Of a stretch of DNA of 64,000 nucleotides, positions 31,531 through 43,587 are shown piece by piece. The DNA comes from Siphonodentalium dalli (taxonomy: Eukaryota > Mollusca > Scaphopoda > Gadilida > Siphonodentaliidae): positions 257,217,863 to 257,281,862 of the forward strand of contig CP136064.1 of NCBI GenBank assembly GCA_032622095.1, in the 5' to 3' direction. Position 1 is the first letter of the stretch, and the number at the start of each line of letters is the position of its first letter. Under the pieces are notes generated by a model. That model saw only the letters and a list, made by a program, of their open reading frames with translations, made no database searches and was not told where the DNA came from. The position numbers and the translations under genes are program-made.

Positions 31531-32572
31531 CAGTTTGCAGCCCAAAATTAAACATAGTAATGGTCATCGCATTACAAAAGTTTGGGACTTCCCACCCAAT
31601 TTCTGAAAAAGCTAGGCATCCCCCATGTAAATTCTTGACCTTCACTGATAGCACAGTTCACTGCTGAAATTTGCAGCCAATCAAAACAGATCCCGTGAAT
31701 AGGTTGTCAGTATTTCCATGTACAATGTCAATATGATCTGTTTATGATCATAAATATGTTTATGATCATAAACATGTCATAAATATGTTTCAAAATCCAA
31801 AATTATAAGCGATTATCACATGGCCAGATTCACTCTTTGGTAGCAATACACAATTTCCAGCAAACATTCGCCCACCTGGGAGGGGGTACTTCAAATCTAT
31901 GCTTAGTCATTATCTTTGGCATATATCCCATCAAGCATGTTTTATTTTCGATAGAAATTGTAGGTACTGTACTTTAGCTTTTCATAAAATTTGTCGCTGA
32001 GTTATGCCCCTTGGTTTGCACACACACAAAACACTTAATTTAACCCAATTTTTTTCACTCAAATTTAACACAAAAACAGACCATGACAGAGCTAATGTCA
32101 GTAAATAAGCTTCTTCCACCCGATTGAGCTGTGTTAGAGCTGAGAAATAATTGAAATAGAAACAAAGTTATCGTACTAATTTTAAAAAATGTCTTGCAAG
32201 TGCAGATGACAGAATTTATAGGAGAGAAATCGGGCTATTTTCCTGTAACCAAACACACCAAGTTTTTTGGCCTTCACTGAATACAAAAATCATTTTACAT
32301 ATCCAAATTTTTCTTGAACTTTCCTAGTTTTGTAAAATAACTGAACCTTCAAACCAGTAATGTCACATTTAACACAGGATACACTGGCTGTTATGTGCCC
32401 CAGATACTTATTTTTCTATTTTTCAGACCCCCCCCCACAACCCGTTAAATCGTGTACTGCTACCTATAGGGAAGGTAAATGATCGGGCAGAGTTAAATGT
32501 TTAACTATGAGGGGAGGCAGTGTTTTAAAGGCAATTGTATCCTCTTGTAGATTGGACCTGTGTATACATGTT
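31531..32572. other. No feature recognised
   Basis: No exon, ORF or family repeat recognised. A short C run at 32427 precedes the C element. Confidence 0.45.
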
Positions 32573-32892
32573 TTAACCCTTTACCCAACAAACCGGCCAA
32601 AACCGGCCAAATAAAGCTTCAACAGCCTAAAATATCTTCGGTCTGTCTCAATAGAACCATACAAATATGGATATCATTGGAACCGGCTCCTTGACCACAT
32701 TGTGATAGTTACAGTTATGCCCTGTGCCAATGCATTCTCTTATATATGCGAGTCGACCATTTTTTAACAATTTTATAATTTTTAATGTGTTAAGCCAATG
32801 CATTCTCTTATATATGCGAGGCGACCTATGGTCGACTCGCATATATAAGAGAATGCATTGGCACAGGGCCTTTCTGTTGGGTAAAGGGTTAA
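32573..32892 (+). mobile_element. C-family piggyBac-like MITE (C6), internal deletion
   Basis: Both TTAA ends are present, but the deletion removes half of hairpin 1 and part of the spacer: GAGTCGACCA joins directly to TTTTTTAACAATTTTATAAT. 320 bp. Confidence 0.9.
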
Positions 32893-33633
32893 CATAGAAA
32901 ACTAATGCCTTGTATTTCTGATTTATAATGCTTTTCTTTTTAAAGAATTATAACGTGAGGTTGATAGGTACATCTCTATTATATATTACGATTCTGCACC
33001 AATGAGAATTTATGTCACCAGGGTCCCTTAAATTACACCTGCTTTGTTCAAACACTCCACAATCAGAAAATTCTCATAGCAACTATCGTCATTGGGCGTT
33101 TATTTTCGTAGTATGTGATACTTCCTTTAAAAATTATTTATGGTTATAATAAATCATTCAAATGAAATCAGCATGTTTTGATCTGTGTCATAAAAGTGTT
33201 TGAGGGGGGGGGGGGGGGTGTCAGCAGTGGCTCAGTTGCTTATGTGTGTAGCAGATTACAACCATCTACACTGATATTCCTCTCCAATACAACTGAAAAT
33301 TGTGTGTAAAACAATATTTTTTTGAGGGTTGCTACACTGGAATATTGAAATTTAGATCTTTTGCCAAATATGTTGGAAATTTATGCAGATATGAAAGGGG
33401 GGAAATTATGCATTTTAAGTCCTATTTTAATTGACACATCTTAACCTAGCAGTAGATTTGTGGGCTAAAATTTAGTATAAGGCAAAAAATAATAGTTGCT
33501 AGCTTTAAATTCCCTTGATTTTATTTATCCTAAATATTGCAGCTTGATAATTACCAGTATACATAGACCAACAGTGCTTATCTTGGGTCGCAGTTCCAGG
33601 AGTTCAAGTCAACAATAACAGTTGAAACTTAAT
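32893..33633. other. No feature recognised; poly(G) at 33204-33218
   Basis: AT-rich apart from the G run. No exon or repeat family seen. Confidence 0.45.
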
Positions 33634-35034
33634 TATACCCCCTTTTTAAAAAAAAGGGGGGGTATACTGTTTTGCACCTGTCCGGGCGTCTGTCCGTCCA
33701 TCTGTCTGTCGAGCCGTCCGTACGTCCGTCCGATGTCTGTTCATGTCATAACTTGAACAGTAGTGCTCGGATCTCAATGAAATTAGGTATGGGTGTTCAC
33801 TACTATGAGGACATTAAATAGAGGGTTCCATCGTTTTGTTTGGATTTTCCATTCTAGAGTTATTCATCTTTGTTTATCTTGAATGTTGGATTTTTGGTCC
33901 GTCTGGTTTCTGTTCATGTCATAACTTGAACAGTAGTGCTCGTATCGCAATGAAATTTGATAGGGATGTTGACTACTATGAGAGCATTCAATAGAGGGTT
34001 CTATCGTTTTGTTTTGATTTTCCATTCTAGAGTTATTCATCTTTGTTTATCTGGAAATGTTGGCTTTTTGGTCTCTCTGGTGTCTGTTCATGTCGTAATT
34101 TCAACAATTGTGCTGGGATCTCAATGGAATTTGGTATGGATGTTCACTGCTATGAGGACATCAAAAAGAGGGTTCCATCATTTTGTTTGGATATTCCATT
34201 CTAGAGTTATACATCTTTGTTCATCTGGAAATGTTGGCTTTTTGGTCTGCCTGGTGTCTGTTCATTATGTAACTTCAACAATTGTGCTGGGATCTCAATG
34301 GAATTTGGTATGGATGTTCACTGCTATGAGGACATCAAAAAGAGGGTTCCATCATTTTGTTTGGATATTCCATTCTAGAGTTATACATCTTTGTTCATCT
34401 GGAAATGTTGGCTTTTTGGTCTGCCTGGTGTCTGTTCATTATGTAACTTCAACAATTGTGCTGGGATCTCAATGGAATTTGGTATGGATGTTCACTGCTA
34501 AGAGGATATTCAATAGGGGGTTCCTTTGTTTTGTACCGCTGTTCCTTTCTAGAGTTATTCATCTTTGTTCATCTGGAAATGTTGGATTTTTAGTCCATCT
34601 GGTGTCTGTTCATGTTGTAACTTCAACAATTGTGCTGGGATCTCAATGGAATTTGGTATGGATATTCACTGCTATGAGGACATTCAATAGGGGGTTCCAT
34701 TGTTCTGTTCCGCTTTTCCATTCTAGAGTTATTCATCTTTGTTTATCTGGAAATGTTGGTTGTTTGGTCCATCCGATGTCTGTTCAGCTCATAACTTGAA
34801 CAGTAATCTCGGAACTCAATGAAATTTTGTATGGATGTTCACCACTATGAGGACATTTAATGGCACATTTAAAAGTTTGTTTTGGTTTTTTGTTCTATAG
34901 TTATCTTTGTTTATATGAAAATGCTGATTTCTGGGGTCATATGTCTGAGTATAGCCATCATAAGTTATAGATGTGCCCACACTAGGCGGTATGCCACGAG
35001 GGGGTATGCGCCGGACGACAGTCCATCTCTTGTT
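33634..35034 (+). mobile_element. G-family HINE-like element with 174 bp array
   Basis: Starts with the hairpin TATACCCCCTTTTT / AAAAGGGGGGGTATA, then a (GTCY)n tract at 33685-33731, about seven 174 bp monomers, and a tail GCCGGACGACAGTCCATCTC then TTGTT. Hairpin, GTCY microsatellite, central tandem repeats and a terminal CTCTTGTT match the HINE/DINE-1 layout. The 280-codon + strand frame (33957-34799) comes from 174 being divisible by three. Confidence 0.7.
33738..34955 (+). repeat. 174 bp tandem monomers, seven units
   Basis: GTTCATGTCATAACTTGAAC and its variants recur at 33738, 33912, 34086, 34260, 34434, 34608 and 34782: a spacing of exactly 174 bp each time. Each unit has ATCTCAATGAAATTTGGTAT, TCCATTCTAGAGTTATTCAT and CTGGAAATGTTGG. 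Units 4 and 5 are almost identical, the outer ones more diverged. Confidence 0.95.
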
Positions 35035-35157
35035 ATAAGTGACTTTTCAGAAACATATTTGACACATACTGTCAATTTGAGGCAAAATCCGATAATACTC
35101 CTCCCATGTTTTATCAAATAAATTATTAGTTAAATCATAGAAATTCATATTGCTCAC

Positions 35158-36342
35158 AATAATCATGTTGTCATAAGTTTCATTGAAAAGCTGACGATAA
35201 TTTTATCATATTTACATCTCTATAACTCTCAAAAAGATTTCATTTCTAGGACTACGCGGCTTTTCCAAGATGACGTAATAAATCGTTTCCAAATATGGAG
35301 TGCTTGCCTTATGTAGTATGGTTTGTGAGAATCCTAGTATTCAGTAGTAGTTAAAAAAAACAAGATGCGAAAACAATAATTATGAAATAACTCTTGTTTC
35401 GATTAAGGTTATGAGTTATAACCAAACAATTTGAAGATAAATTCTATAACACGCGTAGCACAGTTATAGAAAATTTATCTTTTAACTTTTCGGTTACAAC
35501 TCATAACCTAAATTGAAAAAAGAGTTATTTCTTATAATTTAATCAGTCATTTCACAGGAGAACCACCAAAAAGTAGAAGTTGGAAGTATAACGAGCGTAT
35601 AACATTGAGACTATTTCCGACGAAAACGACACGTTAAGTTGAGAGACACTTGTCACTCAAAACTGGTGCTCATCGAGTGATGAAATCGCTTCGGGAATTC
35701 AGTGTATTTGATTGGCTATTCGCAACTTATCACGCACCTGGCAGCTGTATAGTTGCACGTGGGATTGATATAGTCAACCACGGTGACACAAACCCATGTT
35801 GCTTTTAATTTCAGTGTTCACTTCTTTACAATGTTCAATCTTGTTGATTTATCTGGTTACTTGTGCACTGAATATTAGCATCTAGTACGGTTATTGTCAA
35901 TACAGTCATATCCGAAGGAATTATGATGCAGCACCAAAATTTCCTGTTAATTCATAGGAATGATCGAACAGTTTCCAGGTACATTTTTTAGGCATGTAGT
36001 TTAGGCATGGTCACTCGACCCTGCTGTCATTTCTGTAAAGGGGAAAGTAATCGAGAAATATAGATTATCGAGAAATAACTCTAATAGCTAAATGTGTGAC
36101 AACCGATGGTTTTACAGTATTATGTGGATTGACAGCTTATGATTAAATTATTCAGTAATAAATATTCTTGACTGATAAAAGCTTGAAGATGGTGTCTCTA
36201 GATTATGATGAGTGTAATGAATTATGAATGGGGGGAATCCCATTAATACAGAAATAATAAAGAGAGTTATAGAGACGTAAATCTGATCAGATTATCATCC
36301 GCTTTTCAAAGAGACTGGTTGTCATAGTAACAATCATACGAT
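35158..36342. mobile_element. 1.2 kb element with ~70 bp diverged inverted ends
   Basis: Left TTTACATCTCTATAACTCTC with CATTGAAAAGCTGACGATAA upstream; right end the complement of CTTTGAAAAGCGGATGATAA and TTTACGTCTCTATAACTCTC. No coding region; target duplication not resolved. Confidence 0.55.
35375..35540. repeat. Fold-back repeat inside the 1.2 kb element
   Basis: GAAATAACTCTTGTTTCGAT, GGTTATGAGTTATAACC and GAAGATAAATTCTATAAC are answered by the complements GTTATAGAAAATTTATCTTT, GGTTACAACTCATAACC and AAAAGAGTTATTTC around a CACGCGTAGC centre. Confidence 0.8.
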
Positions 36343-37214
36343 GAAAAATAAAATAAAAATAAAATATGAAATCTGGTCATCTGTTCTACTTTTGAAAAAA
36401 ATTGGATGTAAATCTAGGAATTTTTAATTGTGGCCTAACACAGGTTGAGACTGTATGTGTCATTACATAATGACAAACACCTCTGATCAACAGCTCCCTG
36501 TTGCTCAAATTTGGTTAAAAATCACATTAATAGTATTTATGCTGACATTTATCATATGGAGTCTATATCAGATATAGAATTGAAAAGATATACAGTGGGC
36601 AAATCAAAAGATATCCATCTATTAAGATAATTTCTGATTTAGTATCCCATGTTACCATATTCAATTTGACCGACATATTTTAGATTGACAAGTCGGGCAG
36701 ATATCTGGCATCTATTGGACATTTTATCAGATATGTGTTTAATCTTTCAAAATCGCAATAAACCTCTGATCACTCATGTCAGAAAGAAATGTGGCAACAG
36801 GTTGAGATGACATGAAAATATAAAGATAGCAGTTTAATTCCTCTACCTATTTATATGAGATCAGTTACCACATGACATTGCTGCACTGAATGTTATTTTG
36901 TTGATATAAGTGCTGGCGTACTCAGGTTAAGAAATCTGGTATTTGGAGTACCCCGCTTTCTGGTATTCCCCACAATATAGTACAATTAAAGGGTCCCAAC
37001 ACACTGAGTGGGTAAATGTGCAAAAAATTATAAAAAATTGTAAAAACATCACCACAAAAAAGAAATGGAGAAATAGATCAACTTTGTTCTAATATTAATT
37101 ATTGATAGTTCTCCAATAATGAATTTTCACGTGTTGAAACTATTGTAATGTAAACAAAACTGTTACAGTGAATTGTCAACAAACATTGCTAATTGTGTAG
37201 AAAGTTCAAATATT
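36343..37214. other. No feature recognised
   Basis: AT-rich. No exon or known repeat family. Confidence 0.45.
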
Positions 37215-37707
37215 TTAAAGGTACGGTTGGCCTTGGCGGTGGGTATCCTGTGAAAATATTTCCACCCGTCAAAAACTGCAAAATGTAGACAGACTTTGTC
37301 CGTATACAAATAAGAAATATCGCATAAACAGTATGTTATTGTCAAATGTTTGACCATTGTTATGTAAACAAAAGCATAAAAAGTTACTTTTCTGGTGTTT
37401 GTTTATATTATGATGGTAAACATAAAGAGCGTTCTTTGTTGGTGAATTCCTGATATGGAACTAATAAAGAGCGTTTATGCCATTTGTTTGTGATTAGCCA
37501 GTAGCATTGTGCTGCCATCTGTAACACAATCAGGCTCTTGCTTCAGCTTGCTTAGGTAAAATATAGTAGGTCTTTATGATAACATGCTGTTTACGTGATG
37601 GTCATGGTATATATGAACGAAACTGTATGCGTTTTAATGTTTTTCTGTTTACGGTGATTAGAACAAATATGAATATTTTCGACAACTAAGGCCTCACGTG
37701 CCTTTAA
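37215..37707. mobile_element. Y element, TTAA-flanked candidate
   Basis: TTAA then AGGTACGGTTGGCCTTGG at the left; right end is the complement of AGGCACGTGAGGCCTTAG before TTAA. The inverted match is 13 of 18. A 64-codon - strand frame lies inside but looks incidental. Confidence 0.4.
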
Positions 37708-37779
37708 TCTGAATATGATTTTCAGAATATTTTTCAATTCTTGACCTTTTCCTGTGTTTATTTCGCATGAACCTACCGG

Positions 37780-37996
37780 TACATTAATGCCCTAAGTAAT
37801 CGACTCCTTAAACACAGCAGAATTATGGGTAACTTTTCAGGATTTATTCGGAAATATGGCTTGTTGCCATTCATCGGAAAGCTCTCACCGAGAGCTTTCC
37901 GATGAATGGCAACAAGCCATATTTCCGACTAAATCCTGAAAAGTTACCCATAATTCTGCTGTGTTTAAGGAGTCGATTACTTAGGGCATTACTGTA
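37780..37996. mobile_element. I-family fold-back MITE (I5), full
   Basis: TA at both ends; two arms of ~105 bp meeting at GAAAGCTCTCACCGAGAGCT, matching nearly base for base. Reference full copy. Confidence 0.95.
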
Positions 37997-38756
37997 CATT
38001 GTACTTTGAATAAATCCCACACAATCATTTCTCAATGGTTCTACATGAGATAATCAAGCATATCACTTATGGTCATCTGACTCTAATTTGAATGAATTCA
38101 AAATCAGAAGTATTAAAACCACTTTATTATAAGATTGGTAAGTTGGTAGCCCCCTTCCCTTATCATTTAAGCTCCAGTATTGTTCTTTATATATTATTGC
38201 CCACTGCCACAGTCATATCATCATCTCAGTTACAAAAGCAAAACCTCATAATCTTGTATTCTTTCCTTCTGTAAGCAAACACAACAGCCTTCATATATTC
38301 TTGCCACAAGCATATCATCTTAGCAGTTACATAAGCAAAGACACAACAGACAAATACTATGGTTACACATGATTTTGGTACCTCCATCTGATGCTAAACT
38401 CATTTTACAAGCATATCAATTATTTCATTACGATTTGAATGGTTTGCTCTTCTTGTGTCCCTCACATTGATGTACCATTAAAATAATTCTTTATTAGTTG
38501 TTACTCATTAATGACCTGTTAGAATGAATCTAAAAACAATCATTTCTCAATAGCTGGACTCGATCTCAAGCATATAACTTACTCATGTCATGTGATCTAC
38601 TAACACTTCATGGTTTTAAAACTTTATTTTCAACTCCCTTTAACAACAGCATGTGTCATCTAATCTGAGATGACGTTATCAGCATATCAGAAGATTCATA
38701 CAGGGCAACAGACATATCAGTTTTTCATGACCATTCACACTACTGTTTCCTCACAA

Positions 38757-38968
38757 TACAGTACCATTAAAATGCCCTAAATAATCAACTCCTTAACCAT
38801 AGCAGAATTATGGGTAACTTTTCAGGATTTAGTTGGAAATATAGCTTGTTGCCATCTCATTGAGAGCTTTCCGATGAATGGCAACAAGCCATATTTCCGA
38901 CTAAATCCTGAAAAGTCACCCATAATTCTGTTGTGGTTAAGGCATCAATTATTTAGGGCATTATTGTA
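38757..38968. mobile_element. I-family fold-back MITE (I6)
   Basis: TACAGTACCATTAAAATGCC start (the array's own GTACCATTAAAAT has merged with the terminus) and GGGCATTATTGTA end; arms meet near 38860. Confidence 0.8.
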
Positions 38969-39079
38969 TCACATTGTTAAGACTCGAGTCCTTTACTTCT
39001 CTGTTCCCCCATATAATAATGCCCACTACCACAGTCATATCATCATGAAAGTTACATAATCAAAATGTCCCAACCCTAT

Positions 39080-39660
39080 ATTCTATAAAAACCTCACATA
39101 GCTATATTCCTTCATTCTGCCACATTCATATCACCATGGCAGTTATGTAGCAAACACATAACAGCCTCCATATATTCTTACCATACGCCACAAGCATGTC
39201 ATCATGGCAGTTACATAATAAAAACCTCACACTTCTATATTCCTTCATTCTGCCACATTCATATCACCATGGCAGTTATGTAGCAAACACATAACAGCCT
39301 CCATATATTCTTACCATACGCCACAATCATGTCATGGCAGTTACATAATAAAAACCTCACACTTCTATATTCTTTCCTTCTGCCACAAGCATATCACCAT
39401 GGTAGTTATGTTACAAACACAACAACCTCCATATATTCTTACCATCCGCCACAAGCATATCACCATGGTAGTTATGTTACAAACACAACAACCTCCATAT
39501 ATTCTTACCATCCGCCACAAGCATATCATGACAGTTACTTAATAAAAACCTCACACTTGTATATTCCTTCATTCTGCCACATTCATATCACCATGGTAGT
39601 TATGTTACAAACACATAACAACCTCTATTAATTCTTACCATCTGCCACAAGCATATCATT
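39080..39660 (+). repeat. Tandem repeat, 65-150 bp units
   Basis: ATATATTCTTACCATCCGCC, ACAAGCATATCACCATGGTA, GTTATGTTACAAACACAACA and ACCTCC recur, with two successive ~66 bp units at 39400-39530 and longer variants that include AAAAACCTCACACTTCTATA. Confidence 0.8.
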
Positions 39661-40525
39661 ATACCTGTTATATAGGCAAAAAAAAAACAACATATAATAT
39701 GATAACACATGGATCTTAGTACCTCTATCTGTGACGCTTAACTAAATTTTAGAAGCATATCAGTAATTTCATGACCATTTGAATGGTTTTATCTTCTGCT
39801 ATCCCCACAATGTAATACCATTATAATAACTCTTTATTTGTGATAACTCTTTAATGACCTGTTAGAATTTACCCCAAATAATCATTTCTCAATGGCCACA
39901 CTCAAGCCTATAACTTACTCATGTCATGTGATCTTCTAGACTTTAGGGTTTTTATGTTTACCCATACCATAGTATGGTAAACATAGTGTCGTTGCCCGGA
40001 TTGACCACTCGTCGTTCGTCCGTCTGTCTGTCTGTCTGTCCGTCCGTAGACACTTTACGAGTAATGCGATAACTCAAACATTTTCTATCCAATCGAAACA
40101 AAATTTTGTATATGGGTTTCTCAGCCCAAAATACAGATCGAGTTCGAATTTGGGTTTGATCCGAGATTTTGTTACAGAGTTATGGCCCTTTTTCAACTTA
40201 GAATTCACGCATTCTGCCATAACTCAAACATTTTTTATCTGATTGGAACCGAATTTGGTATGTGAGTTTCACAGCCCAAAATACAGATCGAGTTCAAATA
40301 TGGGTTTGATCCGATTAATTTTAAAGGAGTTATGACCCTTTTTCGAGAAAAAAATATTTACTTTTATAATTATAATAAAAAAAATGTCATTGACATTGTC
40401 ATTTGTTTTCAGTTAGATATTGATGATTATGATAAAAGTTGATAAAAAGATTTCCAATGTGTCCATTTAATTTTTTTAAATAATTAAAAAGTTTTTAAGT
40501 TAAAAAAAATTGAAAAACTAACACC

Positions 40526-40760
40526 ATTATAACTCTGCCAAGGGTACCCCGAATCACCACACCAAATTTGATTAAATCGGTCCAAAATCTTGTGTTATGT
40601 ACTGGTAAATCTGTTTGGAGCAACATTAAATCCAATTCACCAATTATAACTCTGCCAAGGGTACCCCGAATCACCACACCAAATTTGATTAAATCGGTCC
40701 AAAATCTTGTGTTATGTACTGGTAAATCTGTTTGGAGCAACATTAAATCCAATTCACCAA
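40526..40760. repeat. Perfect 117 bp tandem duplication
   Basis: ATTATAACTCTGCCAAGGGT at 40526 and again at 40643; the two units, through AACATTAAATCCAATTCACC, appear identical. A very recent duplication inside the HINE. Confidence 0.9.
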
Positions 40761-41151
40761 TTGCCTTTGGACTACTTAGCTATTGATAAGGCTATATTAT
40801 TTTCTGATGTCTCTTATTCCAATGTGCAAATAATCTGATAAAGAAGGCTATGGTATCTAATTTAAAATAAAGATTCAACAATAAACATCACATGATATTA
40901 ACAGTAGACATCTCTGCTGCAGAGTTATATCTTCAGATGGTCTGATATCATTATAATTGTTATTGGTTTAATAGAGAGGTCAGTGTTCAACATAAACAAT
41001 TCCTGTGATATTTTGACAGCTCTGCTATATAATTGATATTAATGGGTCAGTGGTGAGGTTGCTTATCTGTATACTAGGACACATTATTATTGTAAACTTA
41101 AATTGGACTCTCTTAACCCAAGTATTCCATGTCCAGGTCACACCTACACAT

Positions 41152-41222
41152 TTAACCCATGGGCTTGCTGGCTGTGGCGGTTTAGCATTACAGATCCTGT
41201 ACCAGTGCATTCTCTTATATAA
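41152..41222 (-). mobile_element. E-family MITE fragment inside F3
   Basis: TTAACCCATGGGCTTGCTGG, TAGCATTACAGATCCTGTAC then CAGTGCATTCTCTTATATA: one terminus of an E element; the rest is absent. Confidence 0.55.
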
Positions 41223-42099
41223 ATGCCAGTGACCCATAAATTCCAATAATTTGTGTTATGTACATTTGTCTATAATAGTACATAGCCGTATACTCTATAA
41301 TTCAACACCAAAATTCTCATTTATCCGATCATATTAAATTTTTATCGCCAAGGGATGGGTTAACATCTGCCGACCGTGATCGGCCTCTCGTTTAAATTTT
41401 ATAGTTAATTCAAATTGCTGTCCCCCTAAATGCAGTACCACTAAAACTCCCTTAATTATCATGATCACGTTGTTATAAGGCTGCAAATACTGTTCTGTTC
41501 TTCATATATTATTGCCCACTACCACAGTCATATCATCATGACAGTTACATAATCAAAACCTCACAATTCTATATTCTTTCCTTCAGCCACAGGCATATCC
41601 CCATAGCAGTTACATAAGCAAAAACACAACAGACATATACTATGATCGCACACATATCTTGGTACCTCTATCTGATGTTAAACTCATTTTTACAAGCATA
41701 TCAAATATTTCATGACTATTTTAATAGTTTTATATTCTGGTATCCCCGCTATGAGGCACCATTATAATATTTCTTTAATAGTTGTTACTCTTTAATTTTA
41801 ATGTTCTATTAGAAGAAATCCTAAACAATATTTCTCAATGGCTTCACACGAGTTCAAGCCTATGACTTACTCATGTCACGTGATCTTCTCTCACTTTAGG
41901 GGTTTTAAAATTTTATAGTTGACTCCCTTTAACAATAGCATGTGTCATCTAAACTGAGCAAAGGTGATCGGCATATCAGAAGATTCTTACAGGGCAACAG
42001 ACATATCAGATTTCATGACTGTTCAAACTGCTGTCCCCCCACAATGTAGTACCACTAAAATCACCATTATTAGTGATATGTAACACTGCGACAGTCATA

Positions 42100-42280
42100 C
42101 CATCACAACAGTTACATAAGCAAAACCTCACAATCCTATATTCTTACCCGCTGCTACAGGCATATCGTCAGCAGTTACATAAGCAAAACCTCACAATCCT
42201 ATATTCTTACCCGCTGCTACAGGCATATCGTAATCCTATATTCTTACCCGCTGCTACAGGCATATCGTCAGCAGTTATGT
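42100..42280 (+). repeat. Short tandem repeat (CCTATATTCTTACCCGCTGC)
   Basis: ATCGTCAGCAGTTACATAAG, CAAAACCTCACAATCCTATA and TTCTTACCCGCTGCTACAGG recur two to three times; a local expansion within the array. Confidence 0.8.
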
Positions 42281-42530
42281 AATAAAAACACAACAGACTT
42301 ATAATAGTATTACACATGGTCTTGTTATTTTAAGTGTGATTCTAAATTCAGCATTTTTTACAAGTATATAATGTTTTCATGACCATTTGATTGACTGTAT
42401 CTTCTGATGCCCCCAGGTAGTAGCATTAAACTAACACTTTATTAATAATGATAACTCTTTAATGACCTGTTAGAATGAATCCCAAAACAATCAATTCTAA
42501 ATGGCTCAACTCAAGCTCAAACCTATAACT

Positions 42531-42748
42531 TACAGTAATGCCCTAAATATTCTACTCCTTAACCACAGCAGAATTATGGGTAACTTTCCAGGTTTTAGTC
42601 TGAAATATGGCTTGTGTGCCATTCATCGGAAAGCTCTCACTGAGAGCTTTCCGATGAATGGCAACAAGCCATATTTCCGACTAAATCCTGAAAAGTTACC
42701 CATAATTCTGCTATGGTTAAGGAGTAGATTATTTAGGGCATTACTGTA
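42531..42748. mobile_element. I-family fold-back MITE (I7), full
   Basis: TA at both ends, inserted in CCTATAACT[TA]CTCATGTCA of the array; the unoccupied sequence CCTATAACTTACTCATGTCA is present at about 39907. This directly shows a TA target duplication. Confidence 0.95.
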
Positions 42749-43412
42749 CTCATGTCATGTGATCTGTTCACACGTCATGGTTTTAAAAAATCATTTTCCA
42801 CCCCCCCCTTTAATAACGGCATGTGCCATCTAAACTGAGCTAAGGTAATCAGTAAACAGACTATTATTAAAGACATATCAGTTTTTCATGATAATTTAAA
42901 TGGTTTAAGCTTCTGGTATTCCCCACAATGAGGTATCATTAAAACAGCTCTTTATTAGTGGTAACTCTTTAATTATCTGGTAGAATTTAACTCAAACAAT
43001 CATTTCTCTATGGATCGACTCCAGCTCAAACCTATAACTTACTTATGTCATGTGATCTTCTAGACTTTAGGGGTTTTAAAACTCCCTTTAACAATGGCAT
43101 GTGCCATCTAAACTGAGAAAAGGTGATCGACATATGAGAAGATTCTTACAGGGCAACAGACATATCAGTTTTTCATGACAATTCAAACTGCTGTCCCCCA
43201 CAATGCAGTAACACTAAAATCACCTTTATTAGAGGTATGTAACACGTTAATTACATGTTAGGCAGCATAACATTGGAGTATATCTCAATGGCTCAGCCCT
43301 GACTGAGACCTATCACTCACTCTAATAGTCATCAACATATTCTCACTTTTATGGTTTTAAAAATTGTATCTTTTTACCCCTTTAACCTCTAATGACATCA
43401 TGTGTGGTGCCG

Positions 43413-43587
43413 TTGACATTCTGGCAATTTTCTATTGGAAATAAATAATGGGAATATGAAAAAAACCTTAACACTGACTCCGTTGAATAGTATTTATCAT
43501 TCACAATCCTGGAACATCATACACTGTTTCAAACATCGAGATACAATTGTTCCGATGTACACTGATGTACTTATTTCTTTGTTCCAG
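43413..43587. other. No feature recognised
   Basis: Sequence before the CD36-like exon candidate. The upstream exon such a gene would need was not found. Confidence 0.4.

Larger units (their letters stand above)
39955..41391 (+). mobile_element. F-family HINE-like element (F3), full, inserted in the array
   Basis: Left hairpin GTTTACCCATACCATAGTAT plus GGTAAAC, GTCCGTCTGTCTGTCTGTCT tract, two ~147 bp monomers (CAGCCCAAAATACAGATCGA twice), a 117 bp tandem pair, an E fragment, and the F tail with GCCGACCGTGATCGGC then CTCTCG. Array sequence resumes on both sides (TTTAGGGTTTTTAT / TTTAAATTTTATAGTTAATT), as expected of a clean insertion into TTTTAAAATTTTATAG. Confidence 0.75.
37997..43412 (+). 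repeat. Degenerate higher-order array, about seven units
   Basis: Blocks recur in order: ACAATCATTTCTCAATGGC, CCTATAACTTACTCATGTCA, TGTGATCT, TTTAGGGGTTTTAAAA, CTCCCTTTAACAACAGCATG, GGCAACAGACATATCAG, GTAGTACCACTAAAATCACC. The CTCAATGG / TCATGTGATC pair appears near 38030, 38550, 39890, 41840, 42495, 43005 and 43290. Shorter tandems sit within it (39080-39660; 42100-42280). Two fold-back MITEs and one HINE are inserted. No coding potential. Confidence 0.75.

Noticed and set aside
33957-34799. 280-codon + strand frame
   Set aside because: Produced by a 174 bp tandem repeat (divisible by three) inside a HINE-like element; no known domain or transposition motif.
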